A stretch of 64,000 nucleotides of DNA, taken from assembly GCA_964036045.1 (NCBI GenBank), contig OZ038392.1, positions 34,423,330-34,487,329 on the forward strand, written 5' to 3'. Below, one piece after another: positions 1 through 11,906 of the stretch. The stretch's first letter is position 1. Each line of letters begins with the position of its first letter. Under the pieces are notes generated by a model, which saw nothing but the letters and a program-made list of their open reading frames with translations, was not told the origin of the DNA and made no database searches. Position numbers and translations under genes: made by a program. Source of the stretch: Eutreptiella sp. 'Long Island Sound 2002' (lineage: Eukaryota > Euglenozoa > Euglenophyceae > Eutreptiales > Eutreptiaceae).

Positions 1-2008
1 GTGGTTCTACCGCAGCATGTATATCCAGCACTATCAATAGGCAAATCGGCGAATTCAGGAGACCTTCAATTATCAGTGAGACTTTATCAAGCAAAGAAGG
101 ATGTTCATCATGTGCCCTATAGCTCAGCAGTGTTCACCTCACCAGCGGTTGGCTTTCCAATGTTTGCCGGGCAACTACCAGCGTGTTCAATTGTGACTTA
201 CAGAGTAAGCGCTCCTCAGTGTCTGGTGCTGACTTGGTCTGACTTCTTATCTGTATTGAGGCCTCAATTTGCACAGTGGTCTAACTCTGAGCCAATTCTG
301 TGGCAGGCGCAGGTTTCTGACCAGATTTCTGATGTTCATGTGCAACGTTTTGTTGCAAATATGGCGCTTGATGACTTTCTAGCTGCGGTGTCTGGACCTC
401 AGCCCCTGAAAGTAAAACCACTGGCTCAAGTTCTTCTCTGGTATGCTCTTCATTCACAGTGGGCCAAGCGTAAGTCTCTGCAACCCGCGTTCCAGATTCA
501 GGTGGATTCTGATTGCACCTATGTGGAGAATTGCCCCCTGAAAGCAGGTGACTGGACGGCCCTCATCAAGTCGCTTCTGAAGGACAGGTTTAAAGTTGAT
601 CCGCCCCTGTTAACTGATTCTTCTTCTGGTGTCGGCTCACACAGGTTATCCGGTGATGCAGGTGGTTCCAGGGAGCCTGCAGTACCGCTGTGGAAGAGTA
701 TGTTGGAGCCCAACCTGGCTACCTCATCTGAGGAAGACCCGTATGCCAAAATTTTGGAGGATGTCCAATTCTACCCAGAGAGTGCAGTGCCCACCGCCAG
801 CAAGGCGTTGAATGAACTACTGATGACACACAATGTGGACAGTAGACTGGCAGGGGTCCTGTCAGCCGCTCGAATGCCAGCTCAATTGCATACCCCCCTT
901 AAAATGATCCTGGCTAAGCAAAGTCCTATCGTGCGACGCAACCTACTGCCTGATATCAAAGAATGGAATGATCTCTGCGTTCAGTCAGTACTGTCCACAA
1001 TCCGTACCATTGACAAACAATCATTTCTTGTCAAGGCAGGGGATATCTTGAAAGGTCTGAAGGAGACGGCTGACTGCCATGCTATCGTTTTCTCATTACT
1101 ATCTGAAGCTCCTGATGGCCTCGATCTTACCCCGTTGGAAGCTGTTATGGACATTAAGTCACTGAGAAGAACCGTTGCATTAATTGCCAGAAAAGCAGTG
1201 AATTCGCTGCATCTTCGCATGTTTCTGCAGGCCATAACTAATGCCTGTGCGCTTGATTGCATGGGCAGTGATGAGCCTGATGATGGTATCTCTCACTCTT
1301 TGGTTGAATGGTTTGTCGCTGCTGGCGGGGGTTCAACCGAATCGGCTCCATCCTGCGAATCCAAAAATTCCACAGTGCAGGCAGGAGGTGAGAAACCTAT
1401 TTCCCTGCTGCCTACAGATTCTTATGAGGCTGTTTCGGTTCCATCAATCAAAGACTCTGCTGTGATCAGGTTGCACAGCTTGACCCCCTCTATCCCTCCT
1501 GCACGCTACAACAAAGCTATCCATGAAATTTTCAGTGTTTATGCAGGGCTAACTGAGGCACACACTGCTCGTGGATTTCATCATCTCACTTTGTCTAAAG
1601 CCCCAGTGGAGAAAGCCTTCAAGGGTGAACATGCAATGGAGTGGCAAGCAGCCTCTGGATCTAGTTTACGGGCGCGGTCTCATGATGACCTTCATGAACG
1701 CTATAGGCACATTGGGGCTCTGTGTAATCGCGACGAGACTAATCAATAAGGCCCAAAAGCGAAGCAACCATATTGGGGAACTTCTAGTCAGGGTAAGGGC
1801 TCGAACAGTTCTTCTGATTACGGTTGGGAGTACGACCAATGGTATGCATCTCCTCTGAACAGAAATTATCAAGCCTCAGGGGAGAAGGATCATTCTGGGC
1901 AGTGGCAATGGGATGCACCGACGACTCATGCATCATCCTATGATCAGGCACCAAATCAGCACAGGCCCACTACATTTGTAGAACCTCGGAACATGCCTCC
2001 TGCTGCTG
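1..2008 (+). pseudogene. Unrecognised gene, 5' cut by the window edge, internal stop, joined to LINE-A
   Basis: The frame is open from base 1 to a TAA at 1747-1749 and then continues in the same frame to the LINE-A junction near 2009. The first 582 residues look globular, with mixed helical segments. I do not recognise a family. After the TAA the frame encodes a stretch rich in Gln, Ser, Trp and Tyr (WEYDQW and GQWQWD type segments), so the stop may be a decay mutation inside a longer gene. The GTG at base 1 is a window artefact and the real start lies upstream. Base composition is ordinary here and becomes extremely C/A-rich at about 1993-2009. A Gag-like protein of an unknown retroelement is one possibility; nothing proves it. 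Confidence 0.45.
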
Positions 2009-4179
2009 ACCGACCACCAGCGCACGCCAGGCCCCCCCCTACACCCAGAATCGCCGACCACCCAAGCGCAGGCCCACACCCAACACCAAGCCAACCACCA
2101 AAGCATCACCTGCGGCACCCTGACGTTGGCATTACCAGCGACGCCAACGCCCACAGCACCATCCGCGCCACCCCCACAAACGAAGTCACCCGGAACAACA
2201 GCAACCAGGATACAACACCTACATCACCGCCACCACTACCTAAACACCAACAGGACTGGCGACCAAACACCAGCACCCACCAGACCCCCCAGCCAGGAGC
2301 AGCAACAGCACACACTACACAGGGCCCAGAGACCACCCACACCCTCCCACAAGCAACAAGGGCATCGCCTACAACCCCCGCCATCTGCACAACCAGCAGC
2401 ACCATCACCACCACCACCCGAAACACCAGGAACGGCAACCTCACCAACAGCCAACACCCCTAATAACGCTGTCACCAGCGCCACAACCACCAATCACAGC
2501 ACCCACCATCGGCACCAGCCACCAACGACGCCACCACCACACCGTAAACCTCACCTACACCCAAACCCCAGCAGCAACCCCACCAGCGATATCACCCTCC
2601 GCCAGGAACAGCCACCCAACACCGACAAGGCCAGACGACGATGAACATCACCAGAACCAGCAGGAGAGCCGGCCAATAGCGCCCAAAACCGCCCACAGGT
2701 TCCCTGCACGCGGACCCACACCCAGAGGCAGCACCACCATCGACATCGCCAACACCATCAACCGTAACACCATTTGCAACACCCCCACCGCCGGCGACGC
2801 CGACCCCCGATACGTGCGACACCCACACCACACCCACCATTGATATGACCGACACCTTGGAAGACACCAACAGCGCCCTCGCCATCACCGCCACCAACCT
2901 CGATGAACTAACATCCACATCACCACCACCGCCACACCCACGCCCGTGACATCATCGGCAACGCCGTCCCCAATGCCACCACCCACACTCACCGTCGACC
3001 TCGCCAGCGGCACCATCACCCCACGCAGCGCCAGGAGCCTGGCGTCACCAACAGCCTCGAGAGTGACACCACCAGCACCACCATCACCGGACGAGGTCTA
3101 CCCCCAGTCCAAGGACAACCTTGCTCCCCACCACCATCACCCAGTACACCACCCACAATACCCCCACCGTCGCTGACACCACCCTGACCGTTACTCGGAG
3201 CGTCCCCTACGCCACCCTCACCACCACAACACCTACCGCACCTCCACCGCCGACGTCATCGGCCCCACCAACCGACGCGTCACCTACAGCACCCTCAGCA
3301 CCACCGCCACATCCGGCTCTGATACGTTACGCCCCCGACAACCAAGGACAGCACCCTCACCATTAATACGACCGGCAACACCGCCGCCCGTAACGTCAAA
3401 GCAACACCCTCGCCATCACAAACATCAGCATCAGCATCAGCATCACCGACACCACCAGAGGCGCCAACACCACCGGCGACAGCAACAGCGACAACACTGA
3501 CCGGCTGACCCACCAACCTCACCATCACATAACACGAAGCCTGCACCGCCCCCGCCGGCACTATCACCTATACCACCCTCGCCAGCGGCGCTGCCAGCGG
3601 CGCAAACACCCGCTCCAGCACCCACACCCACACCACCCTCACCACCACCATCACCCCCACTACGCCACCTGAACCGACCACGCCACCTACCAACAGCCCA
3701 CAGAAAGGGATCCCCCGAGCACCCACTGCACCTCACGGGGCCGACCCACGACCGGGGCCCCAAGGGTCAGAGGTCAAGGTGAACGGAACAGGAGAGCGAG
3801 CACACCACCACTCGTCCTCCCGCCACCATGCGTCACCCACCCTGTCGTACACCGCCCCGCAACACCGGAGCCACACCGTCCCCCCGCTTCCCCCGACAGG
3901 ACGTGCGCTGCAGCCGACTGCCCGTGGGCCGACAACTACGACGTCCTCCGAGCCATCCAGCACCTACTGGCAGCCACAGCCCCGCGCCCACACGCCCTCC
4001 AGCAAACCACCGATCCGCAGGAACCCCACCACCCCATGCAACCCCGCCAAATCTCCCCCGCAGCCACCGCGGACCAGAACGCGGAGCACCAGCGACAAGA
4101 ACCCCCCCCCCCCCCGGCCCTTCGCCGCCCCCCCCCCCCGAAAGGACATCTACACCACACTGGCTGGCACCCTACCCCA

Positions 4180-6288
4180 CCCCATGGACGCCGAGCAGTA
4201 CTACCAATCCGTCCACCGAGAGCTTCCAACGGACCACACGACCCTCCAGGGGTGGAGGCTGGAGAGAGGAGAGGACAACGAATGGGGCACGGAGGACGAC
4301 CTTCTCTGGGAAGACACCTGGAAAGGCACCATGGACACCTTCCTGGAGGCGGCAGCAGTGACCTACCCCCGCCCGCCTGGGGACACCAGGCACGGCCTCC
4401 ACGCCCTCCTTGCATACCACAGCTGTAAACACCGCAACACCATCACCCTCCACCCCTAGGACCACAATCCACACCGTTGGACGCCTGAAGACGACGCCTA
4501 CGCCGCCATCACAATACAGCAAGACCCCGGGAACCCAGCGGGGTACCACATCACCTGGAAAGATCCACCACTGCAACCCCCCGCCTCCCCCACCCTCCAA
4601 GACGTCTTCGCCACCATTAGCGCAGAACTACAAGAAGTGAAAGCCCCACAGCAAGCGGACGACCAGATGCCCCAAGCGCCGCCCCCACTGACTGCACAGG
4701 GAAACCCCCACAAAGAGCCCCTCACCCACCCCATCACCACAATTGAGCTCCCCCCACAATACCGCACCACCCCAGACCGCAACGGGTTTCGGGACCTACC
4801 ACGAGAATGGGCAGTCCACAACGGCACGCTCCGGTGAGACGAAATCACACCGGGAATCCAGGCCATCCACCTCCACTCAATCACCGAACCCATACCACCT
4901 GGACACTACCGACGGACCGCCACCACCTCCTCCTCACCGCCCAAGGGGATGCCACCGTCACACCGACGGACGGAGATCCCATAACAGCAGCCCCCACCCA
5001 CGCCATCCACATGCCCCCACAAGCATCATCGGCACCTATGACGGTACACCCGGGCCCCACCCCATGGCAAGCAATCGTCATCAGCTACCCCGCCCCCAAC
5101 GACCACTCACACACCTGGCAGCAACGGTGGGAGGCAATCCGTGCGGACCTCCTCCAGGAACACCTGTGACTCACACGCACCCAGCACACCCTCCACCCGG
5201 TACGAGGGGTAGGCCAAGCACCACGCGGCATACACACCCCAGGGTTATGGGCATACACCACACCCATAAACCCACAAGTAGCGGAGGACGTCACGACCGC
5301 ACTGTCCATCCAGCAAGCCCAGACGCAGACCCCGCACCGCAACGCCCAACGAGGCTACACCATTTGGTGGGCGTACCAGGACTACGACACCCTCACCCCA
5401 CAGCCAACCCCCCCCCCCCCTTGACACCAACACCACCGCCCTCCTACACGCCGCGGTAGCGGCAGCCACCCAGGTAGGGGCCCCGAAACCTCGAGCCCGC
5501 AATACCTGGTCGAAACCAAAGTGGCACCCCACGCGAAAGCCCAAGAAAAGCCCCCATCGCCGAAGCCACTCCACCCCCCACTCAAGATGGACACAGTGGA
5601 GCACGCCCCCCACGACGAATGGGCGACTCACTAAATCGTTCCCCACACCACCACCGGCAAGAACGACGCCGCCAAGATCACCGTCACCCGCCACCTCCCC
5701 CACACCACGCAGGTGTATGAGCTGACGGCCCCCAACATCCTCGTGACTAAAGGACGACATGACGAGCGATACACCATACAGGCGGAGGGGACTGCCGCGA
5801 CCACCCTGTACACGTGGGCAACGCGAGGGGGCCTCCCACACCCCACCCTCCATCACGCCCCCTCCTAGCCCACCCCCTTCCACACGGCGGACCACCCCAA
5901 CAAGAAACCCAGACACACAGGTGCGCACACCCCCACCCAGGAGGCCTAGCACCGACATGACGCAAGGCGCAAGGCCCGCACCCTCCAAAAAGATCACACC
6001 ATCCCCCGCATCAGCGCCCCCCCCGCCAGAGTGTCCGATACCACCCACAACCGCACGATCACAGGCCTCATCACGGACTGCCTGAACTCAGCGGCAGCAC
6101 GGGCAGACGCCGTGTGGATCAGCGAAGGGCGCTCCCACACACGGGCGGTGGCACGCCTCAACAGCATCCAACCCCACAAATTCCAGCGCGCCGTCGGACC
6201 CTTCGCCGTACACATCACCCCATACGGCATCAACTACCCCCGGTGTGAGCACCACGACCCGCCCTGCTCCACCCCATGCACCTCGCCA
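4180..6288 (+). pseudogene. LINE-A 5' ORF remnant (Pro/Thr/His-rich)
   Basis: Several frames carry protein-like text split by stops and shifts. Examples are a stretch with MDAEQYYQSVHREL near 4183 and one with IRADLLQEHL ending at 5169. A TGA in the context CGG-TGA-GAC near 4834 occurs at the matching place in LINE-B, so both copies descend from an already damaged parent. The TGA at 5167-5169 is absent from LINE-B, where the codon is GGA, so it is newer. C-rich composition removes stops from all frames, so long shadow frames are abundant and not informative. No domain was recognised. By position this would be ORF1 or an N-terminal extension. Confidence 0.5.
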
Positions 6289-6950
6289 CTGTCGGCCTCG
6301 TGGGGGGTCTTCCGGGTCCATTTCTGGGGTGTAGCCCTGGGCTGCCATGAGGACTCCGTGTGCCCAGAGAAGCCACACCATTGGGCGTCTGCTTTGAGGA
6401 TGTGAACGGCGGGTTGTTGGGGGGGCGCGTCCAGGGTGTCCCACGACGCAATGCCCAGCTCCATCCTGGAGGGGTGGAGGTGTGGGGCGGCCCTGCGGCC
6501 TGATAGTTGATCGATGTGGAAGGGGGTGACGGGATCGCTGGGGCCTTGCGGCGGTGGGGGCATCCCTGAGATGGCTTTGGGGTCCCAGTGGTGTTCGTGG
6601 GCGGCGAGGGTGTATAGGGCGGCAGTGATGATGTCGTGGGCTTGTCCCTCCAGGACGATGTGGCGCTCCGTGCCGAAGTCCTTTGGTAGGTGGGCTGTGG
6701 GGTGGACGGTGATGTGGGCCAGAGCGCGTTGGTGGTTCTTTTTTCCCCCGTCTGGTGCCTGCGCCCGTCTGTCCCCCTGGATATGTTGGTGCTGGTGTTT
6801 TGGTGGGGACGGTCCAAGAGCGAGGGACTCTACCCGTGCATGGGGATGGCGTGTTCCCTGGACCTGTTGGGCAGGATGTATATGCCTGGGTCCCCTGGTA
6901 TGGTGCCAAGGTACATGTTGCCCGTGATGGTGGGGGCCGGGAACGGTTGG
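6289..6950 (-). repeat. 662-bp segment inverted within LINE-A relative to LINE-B
   Basis: The rest of the arm matches LINE-B in inverted orientation. This segment matches 15120-15782 in direct orientation instead. Both copies read CTGTCGGCCTCGTGG at the start and GGGCCGGGAACGG at the end on plus. The flanks, ATGCACCTCGCC on the left and CTCCTCCAAGCC on the right, return to inverted alignment. The segment was therefore flipped in one copy, which puts a minus-strand piece of the coding region inside the plus-strand element. Confidence 0.85.
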
Positions 6951-7974
6951 CTCCTCCAAGCCACCACCCTCACAGGCCGCAAAGGCGCCACGTGGGAAGC
7001 CCTCCACACAGCACTCTACTGGACTCAAGGATCCCCCAGCTGTCCAGACGCACCAGAACCCACAGAGGCCTGGGTCGTGCAGGCCAAGGCCATGAGGAAC
7101 TATCACCTCCACCACCCTTTCGACAACAGCCCGGCCGCACTGCCATGGCCAACCGACCCCCCGGAGGCTGTACGCAAGCTCGCCGATCTCAGGCGCAGCC
7201 ATGCGAAGGCGACAATGCAATCGCCGGCAGAGCCCCCGCTAAGGGATCCGGGCCAGCAAGCCACCCACTCATTCCTCCAACCCAACGCGCCCCCAGCCCC
7301 ACCGCCTCGAGTCCCACCCAAGAGAGCCATACAGAAAAAAGGCACATCCGCCCCCAACCCCCAGCGAACCGGAAGAAATGGCAGGGCAACAACCTCCCAA
7401 CCCCCCGCACCCCCAAGAACGTCCCGGCAAACCCGGACCAAACATCCTCATCATCCTCCCTCCCACCACCACCACCACCCCACCCGGACCAAGCATCCTC
7501 ATCATCCTCCTTCCCGCCACCAGCACTTCCTTAACCAGAACCGTACCAAGAATTCCAAAAAGGCGCGAAGGTCCAGCCACCATTCCGCAACGACCACACA
7601 GGCAACTGGATCTGGTGTGATGGCAGAATCAAGTACCAGCTCCGCGAACTGGGTCCCAACGATGGGGTACAGATCCGGGTGATCTGGCACCGCCAAAGGG
7701 ATCTAGACCAAGGCAACAGCGCCCCGGACAAGCCAGAAAACCACACGCTGGAGCTCAATAGCGCCCACCCCATCCGGCTCCTCACCTACGAGAGCAAAAC
7801 CCACAGAGGCACCAAGTACACCGGGGAGCTCCCCCCTGAGTGGAGCCAGGGCCTCCCCCCACCGCGCCTACCCAATTGCCCACCACCAGGTAAACAGTCC
7901 CCTTCCCCGATCGCCCTCCCTGACGGGCCCGGGGCGAGGGCGCAAGCCTCCACAGTTCCGGCCCGGCCCCCACC

Positions 7975-8435
7975 GAGGCCACCATCAACCTCCTCGACCT
8001 CAACCACCCGGCCATCACATACTCCAAGGACGCCACAGCTGCCCTCCAGGAGCTCCCGATGGCACAGGGAGCAGAGTGGGTTCCCCACCTCCTCACCTTC
8101 CAGGAACAAGGCCTACAACGCGACGACTCCAGATCCTGGACCCCGGACCAGAAAGTGTACAAATGCTGCTGGCACAAGGGGACCCCCCTATATGCCCAAG
8201 GCTGCATCCACGTCCACCTCGTCCGCCACCTCAGCATCCCAGGGAGACTAAGCGTCTACGAGGTCGTCGGGGACGAATGGCAACTCAACGTCATCAACGC
8301 CCGCGTCCCCTTTGGCGACGCCACGGAACCCTACCTCCAGGCCCTGGCCGAAGCATACCGCCAGATGGCCATGCTCGCCCCCACGATCGTCATCGGCGAC
8401 ATGAACGCCGCCCCCACTGCACGACAAACAGGCCT
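7975..8435 (+). pseudogene. LINE-A endonuclease remnant (APE/EEP type), C-terminus missing
   Basis: A frame through 8059-8430 reads like the middle of an endonuclease/exonuclease/phosphatase domain. There is a segment with FQEQGLQ, then a long stretch ending in IVIGDMNAAPT, which matches the family's GDxN motif. A complete domain needs roughly 80-100 more residues, ending in a Ser-Asp-His motif. Here the text stops at the ACGACAAAC break (8429), and about 10 nt later another frame begins with the linker to the reverse transcriptase. The catalytic C-terminal part has therefore been deleted. LINE-B breaks at the same base. Confidence 0.7.
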
Positions 8436-8437
8436 CG

Positions 8438-10717
8438 TCCCAATATCATCGGGCCATAGACCGTACCCGGCGCATCCAACCGGACCCCACCGACCTACTC
8501 ACAGCCATGCGCACAGCCGCCGTCCCCTGCGGTTTCCAGCAGCACCCCCACACCGAGGACGACCGACCGCCCACGGCCCTTGGGGACATGCTCCATGACC
8601 TCTGGCATGCGAAGCAACAACTGGCAACCCTCCTCCACACCGACACCCCCCAAAACCGCCGCCACGTCCACCACCGCAGGACGCAGATAGCCTGCATCAG
8701 GGCAGACCTGCAGCAGTGGCTCATCCACAGGCAACAGCGCATCGCCCAGGAGCACGAACGGTATGCGCAACATGAACTCCCCTACAAGGCCATCCGCCAC
8801 CTCAACAACGCCATGACCGACACCGGCCACCGCACCATCACCACGGTCAGACAGGAGGACGGCTCCCTCACCATTTACCCAGCCACCGTGCTCCAAGCCA
8901 CCCAAGACAGCTTCCTCCATCAACACACGCCCACTGAAGAGACATTGGACACGAACACCCAGGCCAAAGTTGACCGCCTGCCTCAGGTCTTCAGCCACGC
9001 CCAGAGGAGACAGCTGGAAAGGCGCCCCTTCACCATCCACGAAGTTCGGAAGCCCATCCACAGTCTCCGGCAACACAAAATCCCGGGCTACGACGGCCTC
9101 CCTGCGGAGGCATACTACCACCTCCCCGCCCACCTCCTCCGCATGCTGGCCCACCGCCTCTGGGACATCTTCACGGGCCAAACCCCCCTGCCACCAGACT
9201 GGGCACACCTTGTTCGCCCCCTCTACAAAGAGGGGGACTGGGCAAACCCTGACAACTGGCGCCCCATAGTCTGTGCAGTCACGGAGGTCAAAATTGTCTG
9301 GACCACCCTCCTACGCCGCATTCGCCCCCACCTGGACCCCCACATACCCGCCAGCCTCTGGGGTGCCATCCCCGGCCGGTCCCCACACGAGGCCATCTTC
9401 CTCCAGGACACCATCGCCGACATGGACCCGGTAGACATCATCATCGCCTCCCTCGACGTCAAAGGAGCCTTCCCGAACACCCCCTGGCTCCTTCTGGAGG
9501 CGGTGTGGAAACGCATGGGCCTCCCCTTCTACAACTTCGCCTCCGGCTACATCCGCACCCGCAAATACACAGTCCGCACCGGAGCAGGCCTCACCCCCTT
9601 CCTGGAGCCAGGCAGCGGGGTCCCCCAAGGAGGAGCGGAAGGCCCCTTCCTGTACCTCCTCGTGACACTCCCCCTGGCCCTCGCAATCGAACAGGATTAC
9701 CCGGCCTATGCACCCTACCCCCTCCTCTCCCCCCTGGTGGGCTTCGCGGACGACACCAACCTCACGGTCGCACACACCCCACACGATGCCCACACCCCAG
9801 ACCCCGGACCAACGGTCACCCAGTAAGCCAACGACTTACTGGACGTGACCATCTCCTACCTCTCCCGCAACAACCTCATCGTCCACCCCACCAAATCGGT
9901 GGCCATGATCAAGGGGTCTGCCAGGCCCGCCACCTTAGGACCACAGGGACCCCCCATGCAAGTCGTGGAAGCCACCACCCACCTGGGGGTGATCCAGTCT
10001 GCCAACCCGGAGGACACCACCCTGCCTCCCAAGTTGCAGTCACACCTGGCCCATCTCCCCAGATATGTGTCCCCGACCACCAGGGCCCTCTCCCTATCCT
10101 ACCAGAGCCTGGCGTACTACCTCACCGGGGTCTTGAACGCCTCCATAGGCTTCCAGGCACTCCACCTGACACACCCCACAACCGCCCTCCAGCCAGCCAC
10201 ACGCGCCGTCACCAAGGCATGGGCGGCACACGGGGGCTGGCCCACCTCCATAGGCGATCGTGCCATCCGGGCGGCATGGCCCCACTATGGGGACGCCATA
10301 GGGGACGAGCTGAAGGCGGCCTACACTAGACGCACCGCCCTCCTCCTTCACCGCATGACCCACAACCACTCGCCGGAAGTCCGGGAGGTCGCCACGATCC
10401 GCCTCAACGCCGCACAACAGGCCCGCAACACATGCCCAAGCTGGATACTCCACCAGACGGGCATGCCCACCAACATAAACCCGCGCCTGTGGAACCACCT
10501 CCAGCTTCTCCTCCCTTCCCCACACAACGCCATACTCACCAACCACACATGCCCGGAGGAAGGACCCCTTGCGGTCCTCTGCGGAGACCTCCACCATAAC
10601 CCCAAAGGCACCATCAGCACCATGGACCTCGTCGGGGCCTCCATCACCGTAGTATATGTCACCCTCCCCCAAATGCGGGTCCTTCACCGCAGCGGGGCAC
10701 ACCACACCCCCTTCCTA
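8438..10717 (+). pseudogene. LINE-A reverse transcriptase, interrupted
   Basis: The RT core is clear: a SLDVKGAFPNTPW segment (motif A, first Asp), GVPQGGAEGPFLYLL (motif B) and GFADDTNL (motif C, the FADD equivalent of YADD). The region before it, with PDNWRPI, matches the RT fingers. A TAA at 9824-9826 interrupts the frame, which resumes at once in the same frame with a thumb-like text (NDLLDVTISYLSRNN) and runs to 10717. There a hAT-like element is inserted. Removing that insertion and one copy of its 8-bp duplication restores continuity with the text at 11907. Intact LINE RTs prime cDNA synthesis at the nicked target; this copy cannot encode one. Confidence 0.85.
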
Positions 10718-11898
10718 TAGGGATGCAGATTCGCAGCGAATTCAATTTGAATTCGCCGAATTCGCTGCGAATTCGTTCGCAGCGCGAATTCGCTGCGAAT
10801 TCGGCCTGAAATTCTTAGTACTGCGAATTCGGGGCGAATTCGCACTGCGAATTCGCAGGCGACGGCAAAATGATCACGCGTGCGCCGTCTTTACTCCAGA
10901 TGAAAAACTAACTTTGAACTGTGCGATGCAATATTTTTTTGGACTTGATACAATGAAAACTATGATGATTCTGCTTCGATTGAGCCGTTGATTTTCTTGT
11001 CCGGTGCCTGCGTACTCGTTTTGAAAAACAAAATTTAATTTTGCGTTTTGAACACACCGCTGTGTCCGCCTAGCTCCAGCAAACACGGCGGTACCCTCCA
11101 TTCTCCCCAGAAGTCCACCAGTTTGGAGGAAAACCCGTCCCGAACTTTTGATTTCCCACTTTTTTTTTCTAGTTTTTGACAGTCAAAACGTGTTGCCCCT
11201 TGGCAACCACGCACTGTCGGGCGTGTGTGGAAGGAGAAGCAGCCGAGAGCAGCCCGACGCAGCCGCAGTGAGGCCCTGGGCACCCACAACTGCTCCAACC
11301 TCCCTATAAGCTATGTACATAGCCCCTTGCAGCCCTTGCATATCCTTGACAGCGGTACCCTCCTTACCCTTCCCGGTGCCATGTATGCTCTCTCTTAGAT
11401 GACTTCAAGTCCAACGATCCAATTCAAGAATGCAATGAATGAAGGCCCAATAAGGGCAACAAGTGGTTCACATGTGATGGTTTGTGTGTGGATTGGTGAT
11501 CTTGCATGCTTCGTTGCTGCTTCTTTTCCAAAAAGCATTTGAAAGAATCAAGGAACTTTGGAAATCTTGGTTTTGATTTTCTTTTTTTTTGTCAAATCGT
11601 CAAATCGTTTGAGCATGGTAAATGCAAGCAACAACAAACAACAAAAATTGCAAGGTTACGGAAGCTTTTGGGAAATATTTTATGCGATATGGTACTGGGT
11701 AGTGGCATACCCATATGTAAACAGGTGAATTGCAACCTAGAAGGTAAATTGTACGTGCCTATGGATTCAATCAAGCGAATCAGGGAGGATTCGAATTTGA
11801 AGTTGCAAATTCGAGTTCGGAGCGGTCCATGAATTCGTGCAAATTCGGGGCGAATTCGAATTCCAGCGAATTCGTGCGAATTCGAACCTGCATCCCTA
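10718..11898. mobile_element. Non-autonomous hAT-like DNA transposon with 8-bp target duplication
   Basis: The element starts TAGGGATGCAGATTCG at 10718 and ends CGAACCTGCATCCCTA at 11898, which are imperfect terminal inverted repeats. CCTTCCTA flanks it at 10710-10717 and again at 11899-11906. An 8-bp duplication and a TAGGG-type terminus are typical of the hAT superfamily. Subterminal regions are packed with GAATTCG-type 7-8 mers (10735-10860 and 11790-11885), resembling the clustered transposase-binding motifs of hAT elements. The 1.18 kb interior is AT-richer than the host LINE and has no transposase-like frame, so it would need a transposase supplied elsewhere. Confidence 0.85.
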
Positions 11899-11906
11899 CC
11901 TTCCTA

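Larger units (their letters stand above)
2009..8429 (+). repeat. Left arm of a 6.4-kb inverted repeat (LINE-A 5' half)
   Basis: Read on plus, this stretch matches the minus strand of 13646-20071 almost end to end. The outer edge is the ACCGACCACCAGCGC junction at about 2009, paired with about 20071. The inner edge is ACGACAAAC at 8421-8429, paired with 13646-13654. The arms differ by scattered substitutions, homopolymer lengths and one 662-bp inversion, so this is not a trivial assembly mirror. Confidence 0.85.
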
